Below are positions 47,523 to 57,730 of a DNA stretch of 64,000 bases, one piece after another. Position numbers and translations under genes: made by a program. The DNA comes from Takashimella koratensis. Lineage: Eukaryota; Basidiomycota; Tremellomycetes; Trichosporonales; Tetragoniomycetaceae. The stretch covers positions 704,322 through 768,321 of the forward strand of contig BCKT01000008.1 of NCBI GenBank assembly GCA_003116875.1. The letters are read 5' to 3'. Every line of letters begins with the position of its first letter. The first letter of the stretch is position 1. The notes beneath the pieces are model-generated. The model had not been told where the DNA came from. It saw nothing but the letters and a program-made list of their open reading frames with translations, and ran no database searches.

Positions 47523-48797
47523 ATGACCCCGAGTGCCCCTGTGGCCGGGCCTTCTTATACTCCCTTGATCCCTCCACCATCTCCCTCGTCTCCATCCTCT
47601 TTACACCCAACCCACTTGCCCCAACCCATTTCCTCGCCCGTTCAGCGCCTGTTCGACGCTCGCCGCGCCGCCCTCGCTTCTCACCCTACCCCTCGCCCAT
47701 CCCCTCGTTCCCGTGACGCACCCACATACCCTTGGTGTCCCAAATGCCTCAGCATCACCCCTCCGCGTCGGAACCCTCGCCTAAATGCAAAGGGAAACAT
47801 CCAGCCAGAGTTGTTCCTCTCCTCGCCCCCGACCTTGGTCACGACCGACACACTTCGAGGCTACGCGGATGCAGTGGTCTCGCCGTCGTCGAGTAGACGT
47901 TCAGGTAGAAGTACAGGAACAGGAGGAGGGTCCAATGGCGATACGGATACCCGTGAAGGAGGTGGGGTAGGACCAGTCAGAGCGAGAAAACAGGTAACGA
48001 CGCCAAAGGGGAAACAACGGGCTACCAAGATCTGTGCACATTGCGGAGAGACTCTGGTCGTTCCCGATCCAACAATCACCACGACGTTCCGGTCCACTCG
48101 GAGTCGAGGCAAGACTGCACAAGGAGAGGGATCTCTGTCTAATCCGTCCACGGCTCTGACTGGGGAAACCGAGGCCACTCAGCCCAAGTTCGAACCTACC
48201 CGTGCCCCTCACTCTCCTCTCGCTCCTCCCGCCGCCGAGCCTACGCCAGCACCACCGCCGACCGTCGCCCCTTCCCCACTCTCGATCCCACCCGGCACAT
48301 CGTTGTCGACCCTACAACCCCCTTCCTCCCTCCAACCTCCTTCATCTCCACCACCGCTCGCCCAACTATCCCCGGCGCCTGCATCACCGAGCAAAGTCCT
48401 GCACCGTTCTTTACAATACGTACAAACCACCGACCCGAACCCGGCAGCTATGGCGCGTCCTCCTTCGCCATTACCGTACCGTCGCTTCCCTGCGTCTGAG
48501 CTCGCGTCTGCGCCGAGGTCCGCACCGGGACCGTCTCCGCCTCCTCCGGCCGGGAAGGGCAAGGCCAAGTCGGGCAACACAACCCCTACCGCATCTGCTA
48601 TCCCCACTGGATCCTCCAGCTCCTCTAGCGTCAACGTGAGCGGAAGCACAGGAGCTGCAGCGACCAAGGGCAACTCGGCCCCTGGAGTTCCGAAGAAGAA
48701 GAAAGCCAAGTTGTCGGGGCTGAGTAAACAGTTGGCTGCCACGAAAGCAAGAGAGGATGCTGCCTCTTCGTCCTCGACCAACGCCTGGGGGTTCTGA
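47523..48797 (+). CDS. Possible RNase P/MRP Rpr2/Snm1-like zinc-ribbon protein
   Basis: Intronless from ATG 47523, 424 residues; the frame is open further upstream (possible ATG at 47367) but that part looks like leader. An N-terminal helix-like VQRLFDARRAALASH is followed by WCPKC at about residue 76 and, after a ~90-residue Ser/Gly insertion, KICAHCGETLVV, together a split four-Cys zinc ribbon. The middle is Pro/Ser/Ala-rich. The C-terminus (PKKKKAKLSGLSKQLAATKA) resembles the basic tail ends of fungal Rpr2/Snm1 proteins, subunits of the RNase P/MRP ribonucleoprotein in the nucleus. The assignment rests on weak pattern similarity and may be wrong. Confidence 0.45.
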   Translation: MTPSAPVAGPSYTPLIPPPSPSSPSSLHPTHLPQPISSPVQRLFDARRAALASHPTPRPSPRSRDAPTYPWCPKCLSITPPRRNPRLNAKGNIQPELFLSSPPTLVTTDTLRGYADAVVSPSSSRRSGRSTGTGGGSNGDTDTREGGGVGPVRARKQVTTPKGKQRATKICAHCGETLVVPDPTITTTFRSTRSRGKTAQGEGSLSNPSTALTGETEATQPKFEPTRAPHSPLAPPAAEPTPAPPPTVAPSPLSIPPGTSLSTLQPPSSLQPPSSPPPLAQLSPAPASPSKVLHRSLQYVQTTDPNPAAMARPPSPLPYRRFPASELASAPRSAPGPSPPPPAGKGKAKSGNTTPTASAIPTGSSSSSSVNVSGSTGAAATKGNSAPGVPKKKKAKLSGLSKQLAATKAREDAASSSSTNAWGF

Positions 48798-49144
48798 GGC
48801 AACAGTGGTTAGTGTACATATTCTCTCCACTTGTATAGTCTCTAGTCATACACTGTATCATCGACATCGTCCAGTCATCATGTTGTTCATAGCATTAGCA
48901 TCATCCCGAATGTTCACTTCCACATACACCTCGTATCAACCCGTCGTCCAAGTTTGGACGTCTCCTCTCTTCCCCTCTGCGCGCATATCTGTCGCAGACG
49001 TCTGTACATCGAAGTATGGCATATAAGCACATATCAAAACTATCAACATCAAAGTCGTTTAACACCACGTTGCGTGTACAGCCCCACTTGTCTTTCGTAC
49101 TCGCTCTCATCGCTCTTGTTTCACGCTGCCACTTCATCCAACGT
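48798..49144. other. Convergent spacer before HADH gene
   Basis: About 350 bp between two stop codons; nothing recognisable. Confidence 0.45.
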
Positions 49145-51212
49145 TTACTTCCCATACTGCGGATCCAGAATCAACGTTAGCGCCTTCGGTCTCTCTTCCT
49201 CGCAAACCAACATCAAAGCCAGAGCAACGGGAACAGACATCTCCAACCCACACACCGTCACTCACGTCGTAAAAACCCTTGCCAGATTTGCGGCCCAGCT
49301 TGCCCTGCTTGACCATATCGTCGAGCAGCGGGATGGGCGCGACCAACGAATCGGAAATAGCCCCGTCTTTCGCCTTGTCGCGCCACCCTGCCGAGATGTA
49401 CGAGGTGGTGTCTGATAAGGAGGTTAGTCTGGTTCTCCGAAGGTGAGATGGGCAAGGGAGAGGTAAGAGTGGAAGGATAGATAGCAGAGAGAAAAGTCGT
49501 AGTCTTGAGACTAGATATGGGGCTCACCGAGTCCAACAAAGTCGAGCAGCTTGAATGGCTGAAAAGGCAGAACATCAGCAGACACACTTCGTTCGAGTCG
49601 ACAGCAGCTGCTGTCAATACCGTGAGTGTCAGATACTCACGCCCATTGCTATGTCAAGTCAGCGTCGGCCCATGATTCGCCATTCAGTCAAGGAGTTCCA
49701 CCCCATGCACAACAAGATGGTCCCCGGGTATCATTGACACTCACGGTACCCAGCACCCAGCTCCATGGCCTGGTCAATATCCTCTGGCGTCGCATCACCT
49801 CGCTCGACCATTCGGATCGCCTCGACTTTTGGACATGAGGTCAACTGGTGGTCGTTTCATGGCCGACTTACGCATGTAAGGCACCAGCAGGCGGTTGACG
49901 ATGAATCTATCAATACCAACGTTGTGAGCGTTCTGTCTTATCGTAACAAGCAGGGAGTCTAAGCAACGAAGGGGTGGTGAACGCTCCACCTACCCTGGGG
50001 TATCCTTGCAAGTCACAGGCGCCTTGCCCATTGCTTCGGTGATCTCGCGCAGAGCCACATACGTCGCATCCGACGTCTTGGGCGTTCGGATGATTTCGAC
50101 AAGTTTCATCGCCGGGACGGCTGTGTATGTCAGTGATACCGCCATGCGAGGAGGTAAGTAGGAGTATGGGTCAAGCGTGTGAAGCTGTTGCTCACGGTTG
50201 AAGAAATGAAGGCCCGCGAACCTGGCAGAGTTAGCATCAATTAGTTGATCGCAAACACAATGTTAAAAAACAACTTCGGGTCAACAATGAACAGACGTAC
50301 CTCTCTTGCCGTGCCGAAGTGCACGCTTCGGCAATCTCACCGACCGAGAGGCTCGACGTGTTGGTAGCAAAGATACATTCGGGTCTAGGGGATAAAGTAC
50401 GCGAGATCCAGTCAGTAAAAGACCGAACATGGGGAAGCATGGAGTGAAAGATTGTTGCTTTTGTATATCCGAGAAAGGTCAGGGCTTACTTGGCGTGCTG
50501 GTCGATGAACCCGAACAAGTCGCGCTTGACTTTAAGGCTCTCGATGATAGCTTCCACCACGAGATCGGCCTCTTTGACCGCCTCGACGCTGGTCTCGTCA
50601 GCGTAGTGCTAGATACACGGTCACAAGGAGCTTATGAGAAGACTGGACACTTACGCGTCCGTTGTAGTCGTGATGTTCCTCAATACCTCGGAAGTGTACC
50701 CTTCGACGTCGTCGGGCCGAGCTTTTTTGGCTACGCGTGCGAGAGACTTTTGGATGATCGTCATGCCGTTCCTACACCAAGATAAGCAAAGCACGTCACG
50801 AGGTCCACTCTTCTACCAATGGAACACACGCTCTGTCTACCCCTCAAACCATTCAGTCCAAGCCTATCCCCAGCTACCCTTCTGACTGTCCAGAGTGCCA
50901 GCCCTCGCCCTCGCTCTCATGCTCTACTCACTCGAGTGCCTTGTCCGTCACGTCACTCAGAACCACCTTGAGCCCCGACTGCGCTCCTACCTGTGCGATC
51001 CCAGCACCCATCAGACCCGCGCCGAACACAGACATCCTCGAAGTCGACACGGAAGCCGAGGACGAGAACGGGCGGGCTCCGCGCCCCGACGACGAGGAAG
51101 AAGCGGTGAGAGTTGCACCAGCTCCGACCCCGGCAGCGACGGCTGTAACGCCGGTAGAAGGAGCGGAGAGGAGGTGGCGCTGGATAGTAGAGAGACGGGT
51201 CGAGGCGCGCAT
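49145..51212 (-). CDS. Mitochondrial 3-hydroxyacyl-CoA dehydrogenase (HADH-like)
   Basis: NAD-dependent oxidation of 3-hydroxyacyl-CoA to 3-ketoacyl-CoA in fatty-acid beta-oxidation. Exon 1 (51212-50932) encodes a basic Ser/Arg-rich presequence, then the Rossmann loop [19 protein letters not shown]. Later exons give [55 protein letters not shown] (catalytic His), [36 protein letters not shown] and [13 protein letters not shown]. An 8-nt micro-exon (49641-49648) encodes Pro-Met-Gly, and the last coding exon is 12 nt (49145-49156). One junction is out of phase: the exon ending NITTTTDA (gtaagt donor) and the exon starting at ctag/CACTACGCT near 50611 need one more nucleotide; a GC-AG donor or an assembly indel would explain it. 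Otherwise length and motifs are normal. Confidence 0.9.
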
Positions 51213-51422
51213 GGTCAGGTATGTAGGTGGGTGTGAGTGTAGGTGAGAAGAGGGAAGAGGGGATGGAGCGAGGAATGACAAGGGGACTGATGGCAAGGAA
51301 GCAGGTTATAGCCGGAAGGATGTAGATCCGTACTTCCGCGGCAACCCGACAACAACAGATAATTTCATCGGTTTCTTGGTATCTTGGTCCATTGTCCTCC
51401 CCTCACAGCATCTGCAAGGATC
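51213..51422. promoter_or_regulatory. Compact divergent promoter HADH / CFA20-like gene
   Basis: 210 bp between divergent ATGs, the shortest shared promoter in the window. No TATA or palindromic site recognised. Confidence 0.5.
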
Positions 51423-52706
51423 ATGTCTACCCTCCTCGGCTCTGTCATCCAAGTAAGCATCTCATCTCCCGATACCACACTCCCAGCTCGCTTCCTGGCT
51501 AATCCTGTAGCCTCCCCTCCTCACCCTTCTCTCGAGCTCGGCCTCACCAGCGCTCTCTCCCCTCTGGCACACACACGGCCCTAGCTCCTCCGTCTCTGTT
51601 CTAGCCGATACCCACCCTTTCCCCTCTTCCTCGACCTCAACTTCAGCCTCCGCTTCCACGTCTCGTCGACCAGAGAAAAGCATACGTGACCCCGTGATCC
51701 AGATAGCTTCGCCTTTGTTGCGCTCGACTTATATCCAGCTCGGGACGGATGACGGGAGCACCGTGATTGACGCAGGTGGAGATGATTTCGGGTGGCGGCT
51801 AGGGGGAAGTAGGGGATGGGCGTTGGGATCGGGTCAGGGGCTGGGGTACTTGTCGTTTCAGCTTCGCCGGATAGGTGGGGGGCGAGAATGCGCCATCGAG
51901 GTGGGACTTGCGGACGCCAGAGGAATCCAGGGCGTTGTCCGTCTCTCGACCTTCAAAGTATGTCAACATTCAAGCCTTGTGCCATACATAAATCAGCACG
52001 TCAATTACTGCTCTCTCGTCTCCAATAAGGGATAGGGGCCTCTGTATAAGAGCTAATTCCTCATTACCCACAGAAAGAACCGAGCATACATACCCATCGA
52101 CCAACAGCACTCGTTCATCTCCCTTTAACCATCCCAGAGTCAGGAATGTACCCGTTTCCGTGGTCCGAGTTGACCCTGAACCTCTCGACCCTGCTTGCGT
52201 TGTTCACCCAGCTGCGGGAGAAGGAGGTGCTTGGCAATGGAGCTGATGAGGAAGGAGCTGACGACGAGGAGGAGGAGGAGAGTGAGGAGGATGAGCCGAG
52301 TGCAGCGAAGCGAAGGCGAACGAGTGAGTCGCTTCGATAATGGTTTCCGTGTGGAAGATCAGTGCTGACAACGTATCTTACCTTCATTACCTGTCCTTGC
52401 ATCCTCTGGTATGATTCAATTGGTCGTTAAAGACAAACCAGTCGCTCCTCTCCCATCGACACAATACGGCAATCTCCGATACATCCGAATCTACGCAAAC
52501 TGTCGCGTTCACCGTGTCTGGCTCGTGAGTGATGCTAACCTACGCTGGATACCCTACGTATGCCAAAGTCATGGCCTGAACATCTGTCTACCTGGTCTTC
52601 CACTTTGAGGAATTTGCTGACGATTTCCTCAAAGTCGGCTGAGGCGGATAGAACGTTGGATGGGATTGGCGCTGCCCGTGCGCTCTGGGCGCTGCATGCT
52701 GCGTGA
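51423..52706 (+). CDS. Divergent CFA20-domain protein
   Basis: 318 residues in five phase-consistent exons: 51423-51452, 51511-51957, 52074-52323, 52433-52524, 52569-52706. The start MSTLLGSVIQ, the mid-region block VIQIASPLLRSTYIQLG, the LSFQLRR-like strand and above all NLRYIRIYANCRVHRVWL correspond to the CFA20/BUG22/GTL3 fold (family pattern LRVQIHANCRIRRVYF). An acidic linker of about 35 residues (runs of E/D ending SAAKRRRT) is inserted before that last block and looks like an NLS-flanked disordered loop. CFA20 proteins are best known from cilia, and this organism is probably unflagellated, so a nuclear or RNA-related role is plausible. The last exon (ending ALWALHAA) and its 44-nt intron are the least certain part. 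Confidence 0.65.
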
Positions 52707-53547
52707 CTGCTATGACCTGCGATCTGGAAGCTATCAGATCATGTTGTAATGTTCTACTGGTTGCATCCATCTCTACCCGCTGTCTGTCTGCTGGAGCCAC
52801 TCACTCCCTCATTCAGTACCCACGGTGGACCATGCCACCTCCACTCTGCCTCCACCGAGTGATACTCTTCCCCTTATGCCACGTCATTCCCTCCACCTTG
52901 ACTCGGCCCGTCAGTTGACGGTCAACCCATCCTAGCCCTCACCATCGCCGTCGCCGTCTTCACCATCACCTCCCCACCCCCTTCTCCCACGCAGCAAACA
53001 TCACAACCCTCGCCCTCCTCCCTTCTCTGTACCTTACCAACTCGTCACGCGTGACCCCGTAGCCACCTTTTGCCCGTTCCCCGCTGCCGTTTTGGAACAA
53101 CCAACTTCCGTAAAGGACTCGACCGGGAAACTCGCATCGCGACCAATTCTATTCATTTCCCTGTCCCTGCGTCTCGGAATCCGGTGATCAAGAAACGTGC
53201 TTGCTCGTTCATGTCTACTTTCACCGTCACCACCTAACCTCGACAACTCAGTCACGACGACGCAAGACGACGACTACCGACGACTGGCTCTGGACGACCA
53301 CCTCTACAACCACTACCACCACACGCATCGTCCTCGCCATTACCAACCATTGCTGTCAGCTTGATCTTGATATCCAAGCAACTCTCAACCTCGCGGTGTA
53401 CAGTCTCCTCGCTACCCATCGTACCATCTCAGTACCGCCTCTCACCACTGGCCTGCCCTTCTTCTTCTAGCATATAAAAAACCTCCTGATCGGGAGGGAA
53501 ATCTTGTCCTCCATCGCATCCCCGAATCGTCGCCCTTACCCCACAGC
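52707..53547. promoter_or_regulatory. Promoter and long CT-rich leader of NAD kinase gene
   Basis: 841 bp between the CFA20-like stop and the NAD kinase ATG. Pyrimidine-rich from about 52900, with accac/acgac repeats at 53250-53340. No TATA recognised. Confidence 0.45.
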
Positions 53548-56500
53548 ATGGCCGAGGCGAAATCGAACGGAGCGGCGGGACCGGGCCCCAACCCGGCTAC
53601 CAGCCGCAATGTCACTTTTGAGACTCCATTCCCAGACAAGGACGACTCGAGTCCCAACCCCCTCCTCAACGCGTCATCTTCGTCATCATCCACCACCACG
53701 CCCCTCGTCAACGGCTCCTCTGCTGAGATGTCTAAAAACGACACCATCCGCATTTCCAACGGCTACCTCGCCCATTCTCCCGCCGCGACCACCTCTGTCC
53801 CTGCTCCATCCCCTGCTGCCCCAACACCTTCATCTCGATCCCACTCAACAGCCGTTCCTACATCTTCCCGCCTGCGCAATCCGGTTCCACCATCGCCGCT
53901 GTCCCGCATGCAGTCACCATCAACGTCCCCCAAGAGCAGCGACAGCACACCCTCCGCTCCTCCTTCGACCTCGCCACCGCAACAACCGCTTTACCCCTAC
54001 CCCCCCTCCTCTCAGCGATACTACCAGCAGAGCCCCGAGGCATCGTGCTTTATCCACTCGCAGCTTGACAAGCATGGCTCGGGGTCGCTGCAGGACTACA
54101 TCCGTCAAAAGGGCGGCGAGCCGTCGCGCAGCGCTGGGCCATCAGCACAGTCGACATGGGCCGGGTCTGGCGGCGGGCCGCCCCAGCCATCGGGTTCTCG
54201 CCAATCCTCCAGTGGAGGACCGAGCGGACAGCACAGGGCCTTTGCACCGCCGGCAAGGACGATGCCGCCCCCGCGCCAGGCACCAGTATCCACAGCAACC
54301 AAGTCGGCCCCACCTTCGTCTGCAACCTCGCCGATTCTTCGCGAAGCCTCGGTCAGCGGATACGAGTCGGACAAGTCGAGTGTCGCAGGTGGGAGAGGGA
54401 TGGAGGGTAGCGCCATTCTTGACGGCGATCTGATGGACGATGACGAGGAGGCCCGCAGCTTGACACGACAGCTTGCCGAGACCGCTCAAGGTGTTCGAGA
54501 GATGAGCAAGGAGCTCGGTAAGTGGCGATCTCATGTGCTGCCTTGTCAATTTAGGTATCGGCTTGATCTCGACTGACTTTTGCTTGACTTTAGGGCGAAC
54601 ACGTGTAAGGTCAAGAATCCAGCACGTCCTTATTGTGACCAAAGCTCGAGACAACCGGCTTATCAAGCTCACCCGCGAGCTCGCGGTCTACCTAATGGAC
54701 AAGCGTCCGTCGGACCCACCCAGCCACACCCGTCCAGGGGATTCGTCCTCTCGCCGCGGGATGGTCGTCTACGTCGACGCGCAGCTGCGAGGCTCACGCC
54801 GTTTCGACGCCGCGGGGATTCAGCGAGAGTACCCTCTTTTCTTCGAGCCCGTTGGGGTGAGAAGGCGCTCGTCCTCGTCTGCGTCGGTGAACAACGTCTC
54901 GGCGTACTCGTCGACCACGAGCATGGCGGACATGGCGCGGAGGCCGAGAGATGAGGGACAGCTCAGGTATTGGACAGCAGAGATGTGCTCAAATATGCCT
55001 CAGCTTTTCGACTTTGTTGTCACGCTTGGTGGCGATGGTACCGTTTTGTTCACCTCTTGGCTCTTGTGAGTAGTTTCGTTGCAAAAAGTCGCACCAGATA
55101 ACCATCAACGCTAATTTGATCTTTCCCCCTCAGCCAAAAGATCGTTCCTCCCGTCTTGCCGTTCGCTCTCGGCTCGCTTGGCTTCTTGACCAACTTTGAC
55201 TTTGCGCAGTATAAGCAAACGATGGACCGGGTTGTCGACGAAGGGATCCGTGTCAACCTGCGTATGCGATTCACGTGTACTGTATACCGTGCGATCGCCC
55301 CTGAAGAGCTGTTCCGGCGGGCAGGCAACGGCAAGCGCAAGGCGATCAAGAAGCCAGGTGGGGAGATCCTCATCAACCAAGTCGACAAGGGCGGATGGGA
55401 GGCGCTCGAAGGTGGACGAGGGGTTAACTCGAACGGCGGGCCGTGTGGGCCAGGCGTTGGAGTAGGCAAGAAGGACAGGGAGATTATGTGTTTCTCGACA
55501 AGGCCGGTGGAGCAGTTCGAGGTCCTCAACGATCTTGTCGTCGACCGTGGACCGAGTCCCTATGTTAGCTTGCTCGAGGTGTTTGGTGACGAGCACCACC
55601 TCACCACTGTCCAAGCGGATGGACTCACGGTCTCTACGCCCACGGGATCCACAGCGTACTCGCTCTCGGCCGGAGGATCCCTCGTCCACCCTCAGATTCC
55701 GGCGCTCTTGCTTACGCCCATTTGCCCGCATACGTTGTCGTTCCGCCCCATGCTGTTGCCGGACAGCATGGAGTTGCGGGTGTGCGTTCCCTACAACTCG
55801 CGAAGTACTGCATGGGCGAGCTTTGACGGTCGTGGTCGTGTTGAGTTGAAGCGTGAGTAGACCACCGGTCATAAGGTGTGTGATGGTCTCACTGACATGG
55901 GCAATAATGCAGAGGGCGACCATATCAAGATCACCGCCTCAAAGTACCCTTTCCCCACCGTCTGCGCCGACAAACAATCGACCGACTGGTTCCAATCCAT
56001 TTCGCGAACTTTGCGATGGAACGAGCGCGAGAAGCAGAAATCGTTCGTCGTGGTGGAAGAAGACCACGAGCCGGTTGCCAAGAAAGGAGCCGCTGGGCTG
56101 TCGGGTCCCTCTGGGCAAACAGTGTCATCTGGGACAGGTGGGGCGGCGATGGCCAAGTCGACAGGACCGGGCAAGGGGGATGGGAAAGGTGATAAGCAGC
56201 CGACGGTACATGAGCACGAGGACGAAGATGACGATGAAGAGGATGAGGAAGAAGACGATGATGAAGAGGAGTTTGATATCGACGAGTAAGTCAATCTAGA
56301 CCCATTGAGAGGGAAGCGCTGACAGTTCTCTTCACCTCTCTCTACACGATCTCCACAGCAAATCCGGAGGCGAGCTTACCCCCTCTTCACCAAACATGGA
56401 ACCCCTTCCTCAGCCAAAATCATTCCATTCCCTCGTCGAGTCACATAAATCCGGTGTCGACTCTCCGGATCGCTTTGTTACACCTTACGATGCTCCACCT

Positions 56501-57089
56501 CCCTTGTCGCAACGACACTTGGTCGAGGCGCTTGCTTCTGCCCATCTCGGCGAGCGGGACTCGACACCGCGCGACGGGTCGAGAGCGTACCCGCACAACA
56601 CGCAGAGTGGGATCCAGCACTACCCGCGCCCCGAGGGATCGGGTCGGGGAAACAGTGGGTCAGGAGAAGATACGACGATCCAGATGCACCCTGTGGGTCC
56701 GGCGGCGGTACTCGCGTCCTCAGGGTTAGTAGGAGGCGGAGAAGCGTCGAGTGGGGCTGGACCCAGCTCGAGTGGTGGTCGTGATGATCTGAAACATGCG
56801 GGTCACCCACACCACCCCCACGGTATCACGCACACACATCATACCGCCCACCCACCGTCTCCTTCGTCCTCGAGACACCCGCACGCTCATGCCCACGCCC
56901 ACGTACATGGACATACGAGGACATCGTCAAAGTCTAAAAACGGCGAACCAAAGGCTAAGGCGTTTGCGTTTTTCGGAGTGAGTCTTGAGTCTGTTTGGGT
57001 AGCAAGGAGGGAATGAGATGTAGGGGTTTGAGCTGACTGTGATTTAGGATGACTCGGGATCGGATCAAAGCGAGTCGCCGTCCGAGTAA
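53548..57089 (+). CDS. UTR1: ATP-NAD kinase, Utr1 type, with long disordered extensions
   Basis: Phosphorylates NAD(H) to NADP(H). 1064 residues in six phase-consistent exons: 53548-54517, 54594-55065, 55134-55852, 55913-56285, 56359-56977, 57048-57089. About 300 Ser/Pro-rich residues precede the conserved [20 protein letters not shown] and [20 protein letters not shown] entry of Utr1/Yef1 kinases. The catalytic core has [12 protein letters not shown] (GGDG, near residue 470), [14 protein letters not shown], the substrate-loop region [16 protein letters not shown] and [21 protein letters not shown]. After the core come a polyacidic stretch ([20 protein letters not shown]) and a His-rich stretch (residues ~995-1030, [13 protein letters not shown]). 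Fungal Utr1 is usually 500-600 residues, so half of this protein is extra. Probably cytosolic. Confidence 0.95.
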
Positions 57090-57730
57090 AGTCGAGGGAT
57101 GGAAGTGGGAAGGGGGTCGACTGCCAGAGAAAAACCGAGAAGGAGAAGAGATCTATGATGTGTGTATGTACACTTAGTGTCCACTTATATGGAGCAACGA
57201 TGGAGCAACGATTTGTATCGACCAGACTGACTTGCTTAACTGAAGACGACATACGAGATTTGGGTGAGAGCGAGGACGTTAGTTGACGGTTTCGACGTGT
57301 CAACTTGTCAAAGGAAGGATCTTGACACCCCTCGATTGCCGTACGCGGCGGCGGGGCTACCCATTGTTGACGAGGGATGGATCCTTTGACCCTCTGGACT
57401 CGGTGAAACGTCACAACGTCACACCAGTCGTCTCCACCGAGTATCATCAAGCTGACGTTGAACTGCCTTGAGCACACTGTACTGACTTCTTTGACACATC
57501 GCATCCATTCGAACCTCATTTACTCCTCATCCTCCATTCTGGACCCGGTTATTCGTGCTCGCTCTATCAGCTAGTCTAGCAATCGTAGCCATGCCGACAC
57601 CAACGGGAGGCGGCTAGTGAATCAAAGGACAATTTTGATCGATTTATCATTCCCCGATCGTACACCACCACCACCAACACCAACACAGCCATCTGTGCTG
57701 GACGACTCTCCCCCTCGCGATCGGGCAACG
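57090..57730. other. Spacer between NAD kinase and claudin-like gene
   Basis: About 640 bp; 3' flank of the kinase and promoter of the next gene. Contains a short direct repeat (atggagcaacgat near 57189-57212). No gene seen. Confidence 0.45.
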
